DNA from: Plasmodium malariae
Taxonomy: Eukaryota > Apicomplexa > Aconoidasida > Haemosporida > Plasmodiidae
Direction of reading: 5' to 3'
Assembly: GCF_900090045.1 (NCBI RefSeq)
Contig: NC_041787.1
Coordinates: 2,167,001-2,231,000, forward strand
Length of the DNA: 64,000 nucleotides
Shown piece by piece: positions 44,212-54,071 of this stretch (its first letter is position 1; each line of letters begins with the position of its first letter). Under the pieces are notes generated by a model. It did no database searches. It was given only the letters and a program-made list of their open reading frames with translations, and was not told the origin of the DNA. The translations under genes were made by a program, and so were the position numbers.

Positions 44212-46578
44212 ATGAACATTGATAAAAATATTGGAAATGAGGTAGTTATAATAGAAAAAGAAAAAAAAGAAATTGAAGCAGTTATTAAAAATGATGAGGA
44301 AGGAATAATACAACATTCTACAAAGGATAATGTGATCGTACAGGAAAAAAAGTGCATAGTAGTTAATAAAGAATGTAATGATAATAATGGTAATGATAAT
44401 AATGATAAGAATGATATTAATGATAATGATAATAATGATAAGGACATAGAGGAATACTTATCAGGACCAGAAGAAAACACTATGGAAAATAATATAATTT
44501 TAAGTAGTAATAAGAACAAAGAAGATATTGGAAGTAATAACTGTAATCACAAAAGTAGTAGAAGTGGTAATAATAATTCAACAGGTACATTAAAAACCTT
44601 CCATAATTACTTCGAGGATAATGTAAAGAACATTGTAGAAGCAAATTCTGATAAAATATTTAATAAAAATACAAATAACAGCTTGATCGCAATAGTAAAT
44701 AATTTGAATTTGAAAGAAGGGGTTACAAGTAGTTGTAGTAAGAATGTAATAAACCACAATAACGATGAAAATATCAGTGAATGTAGTATTGCACATGCCA
44801 TTGAAAAAAACGATGATTCGAATAATAATATAAACTGCGAAATAAATGGTAACTCGAGCGGTAAACTGAACAGTTATCCTATTGACAGTCCAAGTGATAA
44901 CCCAAATGACAATACTAATGATAAACATAATAATAATCCTAGTGACAATCTTAATAATAATGTTAACCCAAATGACAATGCTAATGATAACGATAACCCT
45001 AATGAGAATGCAAATGATAATGAAAACTGCCCAAATGATGAGGAAGGTACTGGCTCAAATGAAGATAATTTGGAGGACACTGTTGAGAGTATAAGTAGCT
45101 TTATGTTAGAAGAAGATATGAATTTATCTAGAAGAGCATATAGAAATTTTCAAATATGCTCTCTTTTTATTCATTCAACTCTTTTAGTTATGGTATTATT
45201 ACTTTTGGGTATATTGTGCCATGATTTTTTCAGACCCTCACTTTCGAATAAAGAAACCGTAATGATTTATTTTTGTGGTATATTATTAATCTTATTGTGT
45301 CTTCATATTTGTGTTAATTTATATATATCTATAAGATTATTAAGACAATGGGAAGTTTCGAAAATTTTGAAATCTGTCGAGTCCAAAATTCATGTTATTG
45401 TTTTAGTATATTTCGCTATGTGTGCATATATATATTTTTTCGAGGGGAGAAGTTATCCAATTAATTCTACCTTTTCGTTTACAATAATCTTAGCAGTTAT
45501 ATATTATTTAATGCCCATATTTTTATATATAATACTACGCTTGATTTTTTGTATTATTTTATTAATATTAGTTTTTTTAAAAAGAAAAAGTCCCACTCCA
45601 AAAAGAATTTTGAAAAAATTAAAAGTAATGAAATATATAGAATACAGAAAATATTGTGAAGAGTGTTACTTAAGTGGTAATTATTTCTACAATGAAAAAG
45701 AGGAAATTCAACAGGAGAGAATCAAAAATGAAAATGCTATTACTATAATAGGAGTTGATAATATAGAGGGAATAGATAATAACAAAGTATATCATCAGGA
45801 GGGTATAGATAAGGACTTACGTAGTCATACTAATCCAAATGTTTACACCAACTCGACAGAGGCTTCATGTATTCAGAAAGGATACTTAAACAAAAGCATG
45901 GACAATGATCTTCCACCTACTCTTAATAATAATATTATTGCATCATGTGGGAATGTTAGTAATAGCAACATGATAAATTATTTAGAAAACAATAATATTT
46001 TTAAGTGTGATACAAACATAAACCCAGGGGAGAATATACCCGATAGTGCAGATGTACAAATTTGCAGCGAAAAAAAAAATGACAACACGAGTATCAGCAA
46101 TTATAGCTGCCAAGAGGTGAATAATATTAAGAGTGATAATGATTATAGTAACAATAATAATGATAACAGTAATAGTAATAATAATGACAATAGTAATAGT
46201 AATAGTAACAATAATAATAGGAATAATTACTGCATCACAAATACTACTGAACAAATAGATGGATCAAACGAGGACACGAAAACAGGAGTATTTGATTATT
46301 TTCAAAAAGTTTTAAAAAAAAAAAAAAATGATATTGAAAAGGAGAAAAATGAAATATACGGAATATATGAAAATGTGGAAGATAATAACTCAGTTCATAT
46401 TAATATTGAAAATTCAGATTATGTGTGTTCAATTTGCTGTGTCGAATATTTAAATGATGATGATATCTGTATATTACCTTGTAACTATCTTCATTATTAT
46501 CACAAAGAATGTATATTTACTTGGCTAAAAAGAAATAATGATTGCCCATTATGTAGAAAAAATATTGGAAAGTTATAA
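44212..46578 (+). CDS. multi-pass membrane RING-H2 finger protein (probable E3 ligase)
   Basis: 788-residue single-exon protein. Residues 1-300 are acidic Asn/Asp-rich low complexity. Four to five hydrophobic segments follow, at about 313-340 (STLLVMVLLLLGILCHDFF), 350-375, 392-412 and 424-459. Then comes another Asn-rich region and a C-terminal RING-H2 at about 736-785: C-x2-C (CSIC), C in LPCNYLHYYH, H-x2-C (HKEC), then C-x2-C (CPLC), i.e. Cys3-His2-Cys3 with the tryptophan in FTWLKR expected at the E2 contact. Membrane RING-H2 proteins are usually ubiquitin ligases of the secretory or endolysosomal system; substrate and compartment are unknown here. The start is the first ATG after an in-frame stop. 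Name not assigned. Confidence 0.8.
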   Translation: MNIDKNIGNEVVIIEKEKKEIEAVIKNDEEGIIQHSTKDNVIVQEKKCIVVNKECNDNNGNDNNDKNDINDNDNNDKDIEEYLSGPEENTMENNIILSSNKNKEDIGSNNCNHKSSRSGNNNSTGTLKTFHNYFEDNVKNIVEANSDKIFNKNTNNSLIAIVNNLNLKEGVTSSCSKNVINHNNDENISECSIAHAIEKNDDSNNNINCEINGNSSGKLNSYPIDSPSDNPNDNTNDKHNNNPSDNLNNNVNPNDNANDNDNPNENANDNENCPNDEEGTGSNEDNLEDTVESISSFMLEEDMNLSRRAYRNFQICSLFIHSTLLVMVLLLLGILCHDFFRPSLSNKETVMIYFCGILLILLCLHICVNLYISIRLLRQWEVSKILKSVESKIHVIVLVYFAMCAYIYFFEGRSYPINSTFSFTIILAVIYYLMPIFLYIILRLIFCIILLILVFLKRKSPTPKRILKKLKVMKYIEYRKYCEECYLSGNYFYNEKEEIQQERIKNENAITIIGVDNIEGIDNNKVYHQEGIDKDLRSHTNPNVYTNSTEASCIQKGYLNKSMDNDLPPTLNNNIIASCGNVSNSNMINYLENNNIFKCDTNINPGENIPDSADVQICSEKKNDNTSISNYSCQEVNNIKSDNDYSNNNNDNSNSNNNDNSNSNSNNNNRNNYCITNTTEQIDGSNEDTKTGVFDYFQKVLKKKKNDIEKEKNEIYGIYENVEDNNSVHINIENSDYVCSICCVEYLNDDDICILPCNYLHYYHKECIFTWLKRNNDCPLCRKNIGKL

Positions 46579-47211
46579 AAAAAAAAAAAATGGAGGAGTA
46601 ACATACCAGCAAAAAGGTTATGCTTCTGGTAGATTATTAGAACGCTCGTATGCTGGGTTATGTTTATATATATATATTAAGTGGTGAGGAATTATCCCAT
46701 TAAAAATATGCCTATGTAAAACGGTCAAGTAGCCTCCCGTATATGACACTATTTCACTGCAGGCACATTTTACATACTACATTACTTCATATTTCATTTC
46801 AGTACCTTCTTTTTTTTTTTTTTTTGTCTTATTGTTGAATTCAGTCAAAAATTTTATTTATAAATTTTAATTTTGTTAATTCATAGGTTGTACATATATT
46901 TATTTTATTTAAAGATAAAAATTTGTGATTCACATTATTGCTATATTTGTGCTTAGAGTAATATTTATAGGCTTTTTTGATTTAATTAAAAAAAAAATTA
47001 AAACATCAATATTGGTGCAAAAAAAAAATGTGTGATTACATATGTATGTGTATATATACTAATATGTTTATGTGCGTATGTATATATACATGTGTGCATA
47101 ATACATTATTTTTTTTAGTTAACATTATTTTTACATATTGTACAATGTTTATAATTTCGCCAACTGTATGCGAAAAATACTGTTTTTAAAATTTCCCTTT
47201 TACTTATTTAT

Positions 47212-47506
47212 TCAGTGTAAGAAATTAAATAATTTAAAGTTAAATTTTGCGTCCATAAAAAATGTATCATACTGTATCTGCTGAGGTTTTAACATCTCAT
47301 TGCGCCGTTGCTGTAGTCTTTTCTCTTATATATAAAAAGTTAAAGGCAATTGTGCAAGGAAAAAAAAAAAATAATAAAATAAACTCGTTTATCTCAACTC
47401 TTAATAATCTGCTGAATGTTTTATACAGTAATATTTAAAGATATGCACATTTTCTTTATCTTAACTGTATAGGAAGGTAATGTTAAAAATTTTTTACCTT
47501 ACCCAT
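47212..47506 (-). CDS. candidate two-exon microprotein gene (39 aa)
   Basis: Minus strand. Exon 1 (47506-47498) is ATG-GGT-AAG followed by donor GTAAAA. Exon 2 (47322-47212) starts after ATATAAGAG and reads KRLQQRRNEMLKPQQIQY and on to a TGA, phase 0 to phase 0. The product would be a basic protein beginning MGKKRLQQRRNEM. Exon 2 has higher GC and normal codon use against a very AT-rich background. An alternative is that exon 2 ends at a GTATGA donor after KPQQI and the gene continues to the left; I found no convincing further exon. Family not recognised. Confidence 0.33.
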
Positions 47507-48324
47507 CGTCCCCCTCTTTTTATTTTGTACCTTTTTATGGCCTTATATATAATTCTTATATAAAATTCATTATATAAAAATATATGTGCTATATAAGAAC
47601 TAATTTTAATAAACAAATTTTTTAAATAATAAAAAAAATTAGAAAAATTAGAAAATGGGAAAAGTGCAACTGAAATATTGCAAAAAGGAAGGAGCCATTT
47701 ATAAAACCTTTTAGGTTGAACTAATTATATTCACAATTTCATTAAAAACGATTTATTATGTAAAAAATGATATAAAATAATTAAGTTAATTTCATATATA
47801 TACATTTTTATGAACATTTTCAGAAAAAAAAAAAAAAAAATTTGTCTGTTCATTTGAGGGAAGTGTACATATGGCACTTGTATGTTAACTTAAAATAAAA
47901 CACGATTTATATAAGACAAATATGTGCAATTTTTCCTCTTATTATTTTTTTTTTCCACAGTAATTCGACGTGGTACGCATGTATAAATATATATATATCA
48001 CTAACAAGGTTTTATTTTAAAAGGAAAAAATAGGAAATACTTATGTAGCTTGCGTATATACATGAAAACACGCTTAAATATGCATACACATATAATATAT
48101 ACAAACATACATGCAGACATCTGCTTTAATAATATTTATACACACATGCGTACGTTAGAATATCATACGCTTACGCATTTAAACGTGCTTATATACACAT
48201 ACTCACAGATACGCATACATGTATGATGTACATATACACATGAGCAGTATCCCTCTTTTCATTTTAAAAATAAAAAGGGGAGAAAAAAAATCCAAGTAAC
48301 TCATAAATTTTTACGAATTCAATT

Positions 48325-48432
48325 ATACGACCATATGTTCATACGTCCATACGTTCATATGCCCATACGTTCATACGTTCATACGTTCATACATTCATAT
48401 GTCCATACGTTTATACGTTCATACGTTCACAC
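48325..48432. repeat. CATACGTTCATA tandem repeat
   Basis: About nine imperfect 10-12 bp units (CATACGTTCATA, CATATGTCCATA). Non-coding, about 0.6 kb upstream of RNR small subunit. Confidence 0.8.
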
Positions 48433-49047
48433 ATTTATTCATTAATTTTTTTTTTTCGTTTACCCAATCATTCCTAGCAGTACTCCACACGATTATGCAT
48501 AGAAAAAAAATTTTTTTTTTGGTAAAGTTTAATATTTGTTCTTTATTTGTTTAATGGGAAAAGAAAAATTTCAACATTTAATATATATTTTTTTTTTATT
48601 TCCATTTTTTCTCCTTCTGAATAACTGCTAGTATTATAATAATGTGAAATCGCCTTAGTGCAACAATGTGTTTTTTACAAGCATTATATTTGTAGAGAGA
48701 ACATATATATTAATATACATATATGTATAGTATTTTTTTATTTTTTATTTTTTTTTTTTTAATTTCCCTTTTTTTTTGTATCATAAGTAAGTAGTTGAAT
48801 TTTTCCCTTTTTTCCACTTTTACTTTCTTTGTCCCATCACATAATTTCTTATTGGCTAAGATGTTTAAATAATTATTTGGCTATTTTATAGGTTGTATAT
48901 GTATATATATATATACTTACGTACATATATACATACATACATACATACATACATACATACATACGTATTTTATACGTTTTTGCCAAGTATTTTTTTTAAT
49001 GCTGAGAGTATTTTTTTGACTTCTTTTTTTTTTAACAAAATAATAAA

Positions 49048-50097
49048 ATGGCTGATGTGTTAAAAATCTCAAAAATTCCAATTTTTACAAAAAAGGAAAA
49101 GGAATTTAGTGACTTACAAAAGAGTAAGGAAGCAAATGAAAAAATTTTAAATAAAGAGAATGATAGGTTTACGTTGCATCCAATTTTGTATCCAGACGTA
49201 TGGGACTTTTATAAAAAAGCAGAAGCTTCATTTTGGACAGCAGAAGAGATAGATTTATCAAGCGATTTGAAAGATTTTGAAAAATTAAATGAAAATGAAA
49301 AACATTTTATAAAACATGTGTTAGCATTTTTTGCAGCAAGTGATGGAATAGTTTTAGAAAATTTGGCTAGTAAATTTTTAAGAGAAGTTCAAATAACGGA
49401 AGCTAAGAAATTTTATTCTTTTCAAATAGCAGTGGAGAATATTCATTCAGAAACTTACAGTTTGTTGATTGATAATTATATAAAGGATGAAAAGGAGCGA
49501 TTAAATTTATTTCACGCAATAGAAAATATACCAGCTGTTAAAAATAAAGCTTTGTGGGCTGCCAAATGGATTAATAATACCAATTCTTTTGCAGAACGGA
49601 TAGTAGCAAATGCATGTGTAGAAGGTATATTGTTTAGTGGTAGTTTTTGTGCTATTTTCTGGTTTAAAAAACAAAATAAATTACATGGGCTAACTTTTAG
49701 TAATGAATTAATTAGTAGAGATGAAGGATTACATACAGACTTTAACTGTTTAATATATAGTCTGCTGGAAAATAAATTACCAGAAGAAATTGTTCAGAAT
49801 ATTGTAAAAGAAGCAGTAGAAGTAGAACGATCATTTATATGTGAATCTTTACCTTGTGACTTGATAGGAATGAATTCAAGATTAATGTCACAATACATTG
49901 AATTTGTGGCTGATAGATTGTTAGAATGTTTAGGATGCTCAAAAGTCTTTTATTCAAAAAATCCTTTTAATTGGATGGATTTGATATCTCTTCAAGGAAA
50001 AACAAATTTTTTCGAAAAAAGAGTTGCCGATTATCAGAAATCGGGTGTAATGGCACAGAGAAAAGATCAAGTGTTTTCTCTCAACACCGATTTTTGA
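49048..50097 (+). CDS. RNR2: ribonucleoside-diphosphate reductase small subunit (R2)
   Basis: 349-residue class Ia R2 protein, the usual family length. It houses the di-iron tyrosyl radical that drives reduction of ribonucleotides to dNTPs with the large subunit. Visible family blocks: [32 protein letters not shown] (Asp and Glu ligand regions), then [20 protein letters not shown] (Glu/His ligands and radical Tyr), [32 protein letters not shown], and the C-terminal tail SLNTDF used for docking to the large subunit. The ATG is preceded by TAATAAA and by an AT-rich leader. No intron. A 360-base minisatellite starts about 8 bases after the stop. The P. falciparum counterpart is PF3D7_1405600 (from memory). 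Confidence 0.97.
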   Translation: MADVLKISKIPIFTKKEKEFSDLQKSKEANEKILNKENDRFTLHPILYPDVWDFYKKAEASFWTAEEIDLSSDLKDFEKLNENEKHFIKHVLAFFAASDGIVLENLASKFLREVQITEAKKFYSFQIAVENIHSETYSLLIDNYIKDEKERLNLFHAIENIPAVKNKALWAAKWINNTNSFAERIVANACVEGILFSGSFCAIFWFKKQNKLHGLTFSNELISRDEGLHTDFNCLIYSLLENKLPEEIVQNIVKEAVEVERSFICESLPCDLIGMNSRLMSQYIEFVADRLLECLGCSKVFYSKNPFNWMDLISLQGKTNFFEKRVADYQKSGVMAQRKDQVFSLNTDF

Positions 50098-51175
50098 AGG
50101 AAGCTGCATGACCATACCCACACATATAGACATTCCCACATATGTAGATATTCTCACACACATAGATATTCCCACACACATAGATATTCCCACACACATA
50201 GATATTCCCACACACATAGATATTCCCACACACATAGACATTCCCACACACATAGACATTCCCACACATGTAGATATTCCCACACTCATAGATATTCCCA
50301 TACACATAGATATTCCCACACACATAGATATTCCCATACACATAGATATTCCCACACACATAGATATTCCCACACACATAGATATTCCCACACACGTAGA
50401 CATTCCCACACTTGTAGACATTCCCATACTTGTAGACATTCTCACATATATAGACATACCCACACACATATACATAGACACATATGTGAGTACGTATGTC
50501 ATGTGCTTCTCTTCTCCCCTATTTTTTTTTTTTTTCATAATCATTCCATCACCCTGCAAAAAGCAGACATATGTGTGGCACGATTTCGAACTCTACATGA
50601 GTTATACTACACATGTTTTTTTGATATTTTTTAAAGGAAGCTGTTATTTGTATATGAAGATAATAATGCAAGAGACTGTAAAAGGTACTTCCCGCAAATT
50701 CGCTTCAAACTAATGAAACCTTTTTTTTTTTTTTTTTTTTTTTATTCTCCCCTTTTTCTAATTTTTTGTTTGCATTGATTGAGGTTTTTGAATGAAAAAA
50801 AAAGAAACAAAGTAAAAACGAAAAATGCACCGAATAAATCTAAAAAAGGCAGTAACGGTTATACCACAATACGACAAAACGGAAAAATAGTAAATTTTTT
50901 CAATCTAACGTATTATCGAAAAAAAAGAAGAAAAAAACCTTGAATGAGCGCATGTAGGTGGATGAAAATTGAACGCTTACAAGAAGCCCATAAACAAAGA
51001 TGCTCTTACTTTGAGAATATCATGTGAAATGACTGAATGTAAGACAAAATAGACAAACTCGTGTAAAAATAAGGATTAAAATTTCCCTTAATAATGAATT
51101 TATTAGGTTATATTATGGAGCATTTTTGATGCTTTTTATATTGCATTATTTTTTATTCTCGCTATATTGCATACA
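50098..51175. other. convergent region between RNR2 and CobW gene
   Basis: Holds the 18-bp minisatellite (50105-50470), a short non-repetitive stretch, a 24-base T tract near 50720, and A-rich sequence to the CobW stop. No gene. It should contain both 3' UTRs. Confidence 0.5.
50105..50470. repeat. 18-bp minisatellite ACACATAGATATTCCCAC
   Basis: About twenty units directly after the RNR2 stop codon, with C/T and A/G variants (GACATT, TACACA, GTAGAC). The unit is a multiple of three, so both strands stay open for about 130-200 codons. This is a repeat artefact; no initiation context or codon bias supports a gene. Confidence 0.92.
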
Positions 51176-53044
51176 TTAACCGTACAAACATTCATTCAAC
51201 TTACTTCTTACATGTTCGACGTTTATACTTTTCCCTATAAATAAAAAGTTCGAGGTAAAAACATAGTAACTATTCAAAATGTTATATATATTATAATCGC
51301 TATTATTACTACAGGAAGAGTTATCCGAATAGTAATTTTCTACATCAGAAAAGTCTTCATAAATGTACATATTATTATCACTGTTCCTAACTGTGTTATG
51401 ATTTTTTTCTATCTGTTCAGAATTGTTATTTGGTTTTTCCGTATCAGTCAAATAATGTCCATGCATTTCTAGAATGTCTGATTTTTCTATTTTATCTGCT
51501 TTTTCTATTTTATCTGCTTTTTCTAATTTGTCTGATTTTTCTATTTTATCTGATTTTTCTAATTTGTGTGATTTTCCTAATTTTTCTAGATAATTTTGAA
51601 AAAATATGTGAATATCACTCTTGACTAAATTTATCTCATACAAGTCTCCAACGCTTTGGTAGTAATATATATTTAGTTTTAATTTATTTTTGTTATTATA
51701 TATATCATCATTGAAAGCAACAAAAATACCTTTTCCTCTATAAACTTGTAAATTCTTATTCCATAAAAGGGACGCTAACATTTCATTCAGTTTTTTGTAA
51801 GAAAATATATTACTCTTCTTTAATGAAAAAATATTTTTTAAAATTGTTTTATTTTTTGAATTTAAAAATTCATTTTTCATCCTATTTATTTGCTCACTTA
51901 TATTAATTAAATAAGGAATGCTATGTTCATATCTGAAGGAGCAGTTGATAAAATCGTTGTAATGATATGTATAATTATTTTTCTTTTGTTCTTTAACTTC
52001 ATTTTCATCACAACTACTAATTGTAGCATTTGTTAAGACATTTTTTATATTCTTTTTTTCGTAGCATTCTAAATTTGTTATATCTTCAATATGAATTTTA
52101 GAATAGCTGGTTAGGTATATTGAACTTAACGGATTTATATTATGCACAAAACGTTTTACTCTTTCTTTATCTTGATCGTTTATTTTGTCTATTTTGTTTA
52201 TGATTATAATATCACAAACGATTAGTTGCTCACACGCTGAGTTGTCCCTCCCTTCGTCCTTGCTGATAGGACATGCATCTATTGGGGTAAAATATTCCCC
52301 ATCCTTGCCGCCAGAGCAGCTACTGCTGACCCTGTTGACTCTATTACCGATATTACTCCTATTGCTGTTTTCATTGCTATCCCTTCTATTGCTGCTGCTA
52401 ATGATGATGTTGGGGTCCTTCTCTTCTTTTCCTTCCACGATGCTACTACTACTATTTTTTTTTTCTGAAGAGACACCAGTTTCTGTTTTTTTCAAGTTGC
52501 CATAATACGGAATACCACTGTTAAAGGAGCTTAAAAAATTGTACGCATCTATGATGTGAACAATACTATCTAAATATATTTTGGACTTATTTAAATCGTC
52601 TAGCCATAACAAATTATTAATTTGTATATTGTCATAAGCTCCTGACACTTCAACAAATATATGATCATAAGAAGTTTTCAAAGATAAAATGTTTTCAATT
52701 AACTTTACAAAATTGCTTTTATTCGAGCAACATAAGCATCCGTTATTGAGCTCGTATATGAACCCTTCTTCGCTATCAATTTCGTTAATAATTTTTAAGG
52801 TCTCTATCTTTTCGTCATTAGCTGAAGTGGAATTCTGTTTACTCTTTTCCTTTTCCTTAGGAAAATTATATATATCGTTAATATCTTTAAAAACTATTTT
52901 GTCAATATTATTATTATTTTCAGAGAATTCGTTATGGATTATTGCAATTTTTTTATTTTTTTCTAAGCTTTCGTTTAGCAAGTTTTTAAGTAGAGTTGTT
53001 TTTCCAGACCCTAAAAACCCTGTTATTATAGTAATTCCTATCAT
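51176..53044 (-). CDS. CobW/ZNG-type G3E GTPase (metallochaperone)
   Basis: 622-residue protein with an N-terminal G3E GTPase domain. The P-loop is at residues 9-17 (GFLGSGKTT). The metal-binding C-x-C-C motif CLCC is at 103-106 inside LNNGCLCCSNKSNFV. FVEVSGAYDN is the switch/Walker B region and IIINKID (about 280) the base-recognition motif. CobW/ZNG1 proteins insert zinc or cobalt into client enzymes; eukaryotic ZNG1 serves methionine aminopeptidase 1. A low-complexity Ser/Asn/Lys insert (about 190-260) and a tandem KSDKIEKADKIE-type repeat (about 495-525) interrupt the protein. The C-terminal CobW_C domain is represented by YRGKGIFVAFNDD and the last 60 residues. Single exon. Metal and client are inferred from family only. 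Confidence 0.88.
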   Translation of the reverse strand: MIGITIITGFLGSGKTTLLKNLLNESLEKNKKIAIIHNEFSENNNNIDKIVFKDINDIYNFPKEKEKSKQNSTSANDEKIETLKIINEIDSEEGFIYELNNGCLCCSNKSNFVKLIENILSLKTSYDHIFVEVSGAYDNIQINNLLWLDDLNKSKIYLDSIVHIIDAYNFLSSFNSGIPYYGNLKKTETGVSSEKKNSSSSIVEGKEEKDPNIIISSSNRRDSNENSNRSNIGNRVNRVSSSCSGGKDGEYFTPIDACPISKDEGRDNSACEQLIVCDIIIINKIDKINDQDKERVKRFVHNINPLSSIYLTSYSKIHIEDITNLECYEKKNIKNVLTNATISSCDENEVKEQKKNNYTYHYNDFINCSFRYEHSIPYLINISEQINRMKNEFLNSKNKTILKNIFSLKKSNIFSYKKLNEMLASLLWNKNLQVYRGKGIFVAFNDDIYNNKNKLKLNIYYYQSVGDLYEINLVKSDIHIFFQNYLEKLGKSHKLEKSDKIEKSDKLEKADKIEKADKIEKSDILEMHGHYLTDTEKPNNNSEQIEKNHNTVRNSDNNMYIYEDFSDVENYYSDNSSCSNNSDYNIYNILNSYYVFTSNFLFIGKSINVEHVRSKLNECLYG

Positions 53045-54071
53045 TGCTCCTGGAACAACAGAAGCATTATATGTAAACAGGTAACTACTTGCGTATTATG
53101 CTTTAGTATATATTATGAGGAATGCCTTCTAGTTTTTATTTATTACTATATAATACCTTATTTTTTTATTCAATTTTTTAGTTCCCCTTTCTGGATTTGT
53201 ATATTTGTTTTTGTTTTTTTTCAGCTTAACGCCAACTTTTTTTTTTTTTTTTTTTTCTAATTCTCTTATTTTTTTAATGAATACTGTCTCTCGCCATTTC
53301 TCTTGTATACATGTTTTATACAAGCTTGAATGTATATATATATATAAAAATTTTGCCGTAATGACGTACTTTTTTTTTTTTTTTTTTTTTTTAAGGCGTT
53401 ATAATATATACTTAGCAAAATGAATATATAGGGTTCACGTTGTCATGTTACCAGTGTTCGCCACTGACAATGCGCAGAATTGTTTTAACATTTCTATTTT
53501 TTTGACCTTATTAGAATTATGAAAAAGGAAAAAGGAAAAAGGAAAAAGGAAAAAGGAAAAAGGAAAAAAGTAGAAAGAAAAATTTCTTTATTTCTTTGTT
53601 TCTTTATTTCTTTATTTCTTTGTTTCTTTATTTCTTTGTTTTTTTGTTCCTTTGTTTCTTTGTTCCTTTGTTTCTTTGTTCCTTTGTTTCTTTGTTCCTT
53701 TGTTTCTTTGTTCCTTTGTTTCTTTGCTTCTTTATTTCTTTGCTTCTTTATTTCTTTGCTTCTTTATTTCTTTGCTTCTTTATTTCTTTGCTTCTTTATT
53801 TCTTTGCTTCTTTATTTCTTTGTTTCTTCGTTTATTTATTTTATAAACCCAGAAACGCCTATATGAGAGAGTGTCCACATATGCATAATACCTGTTAATG
53901 TACATACAGCTATGAGTTTACGCAAACGTACGCGCATCTGTACATATATATGTACGTGTATATGTGTACGTACGCGCAGGCTCATTCATTTGCTTATGCG
54001 TGAATCCGCGGAGGACATAGCTTCTTGCAAAAGAGTGGAGCACAGAAACACACATAGGCGTGATTTGATAA
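53045..54071. promoter_or_regulatory. divergent upstream region of CobW and MSH1 genes
   Basis: Contains poly-T tracts (53238-53257, 53370-53391), a GGAAAAA repeat (53524-53568) and a T-rich 12-16 bp repeat (53585-53835). No gene is supported. Open frames in the T-rich repeat (Phe/Leu/Cys runs) are artefacts. Confidence 0.5.
53524..53835. repeat. adjacent purine and pyrimidine repeats
   Basis: A GGAAAAA heptamer repeat (about six copies) is followed directly by a T-rich array of TTTCTTTGTTCC and TTTATTTCTTTGCTTC units. The two are opposite in strand bias (purine then pyrimidine on the plus strand), so transcripts across them could fold back. Located upstream of the MSH1-like gene. Confidence 0.85.

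Larger units (their letters stand above)
46579..49047. other. region between the RING gene and RNR small subunit
   Basis: 2.5 kb. It contains the candidate small gene at 47212-47506, an imperfect CATACGTTCATA repeat (about 48325-48432), ATAC repeats close to the RNR start (48930-48965) and many A/T tracts. The part before 49048 is the RNR promoter and leader. Nothing else was found. Confidence 0.5.

Noticed and set aside
50108..50713. 200-codon open frames in both directions after RNR2
   Set aside because: 18-bp minisatellite artefact, as above; located in a convergent 3' region.
53129..53323. 64-codon Lys-rich minus-strand ORF upstream of the CobW gene
   Set aside because: Largely a poly-A tract effect; the CobW start at 53044 is already well supported by the P-loop position.
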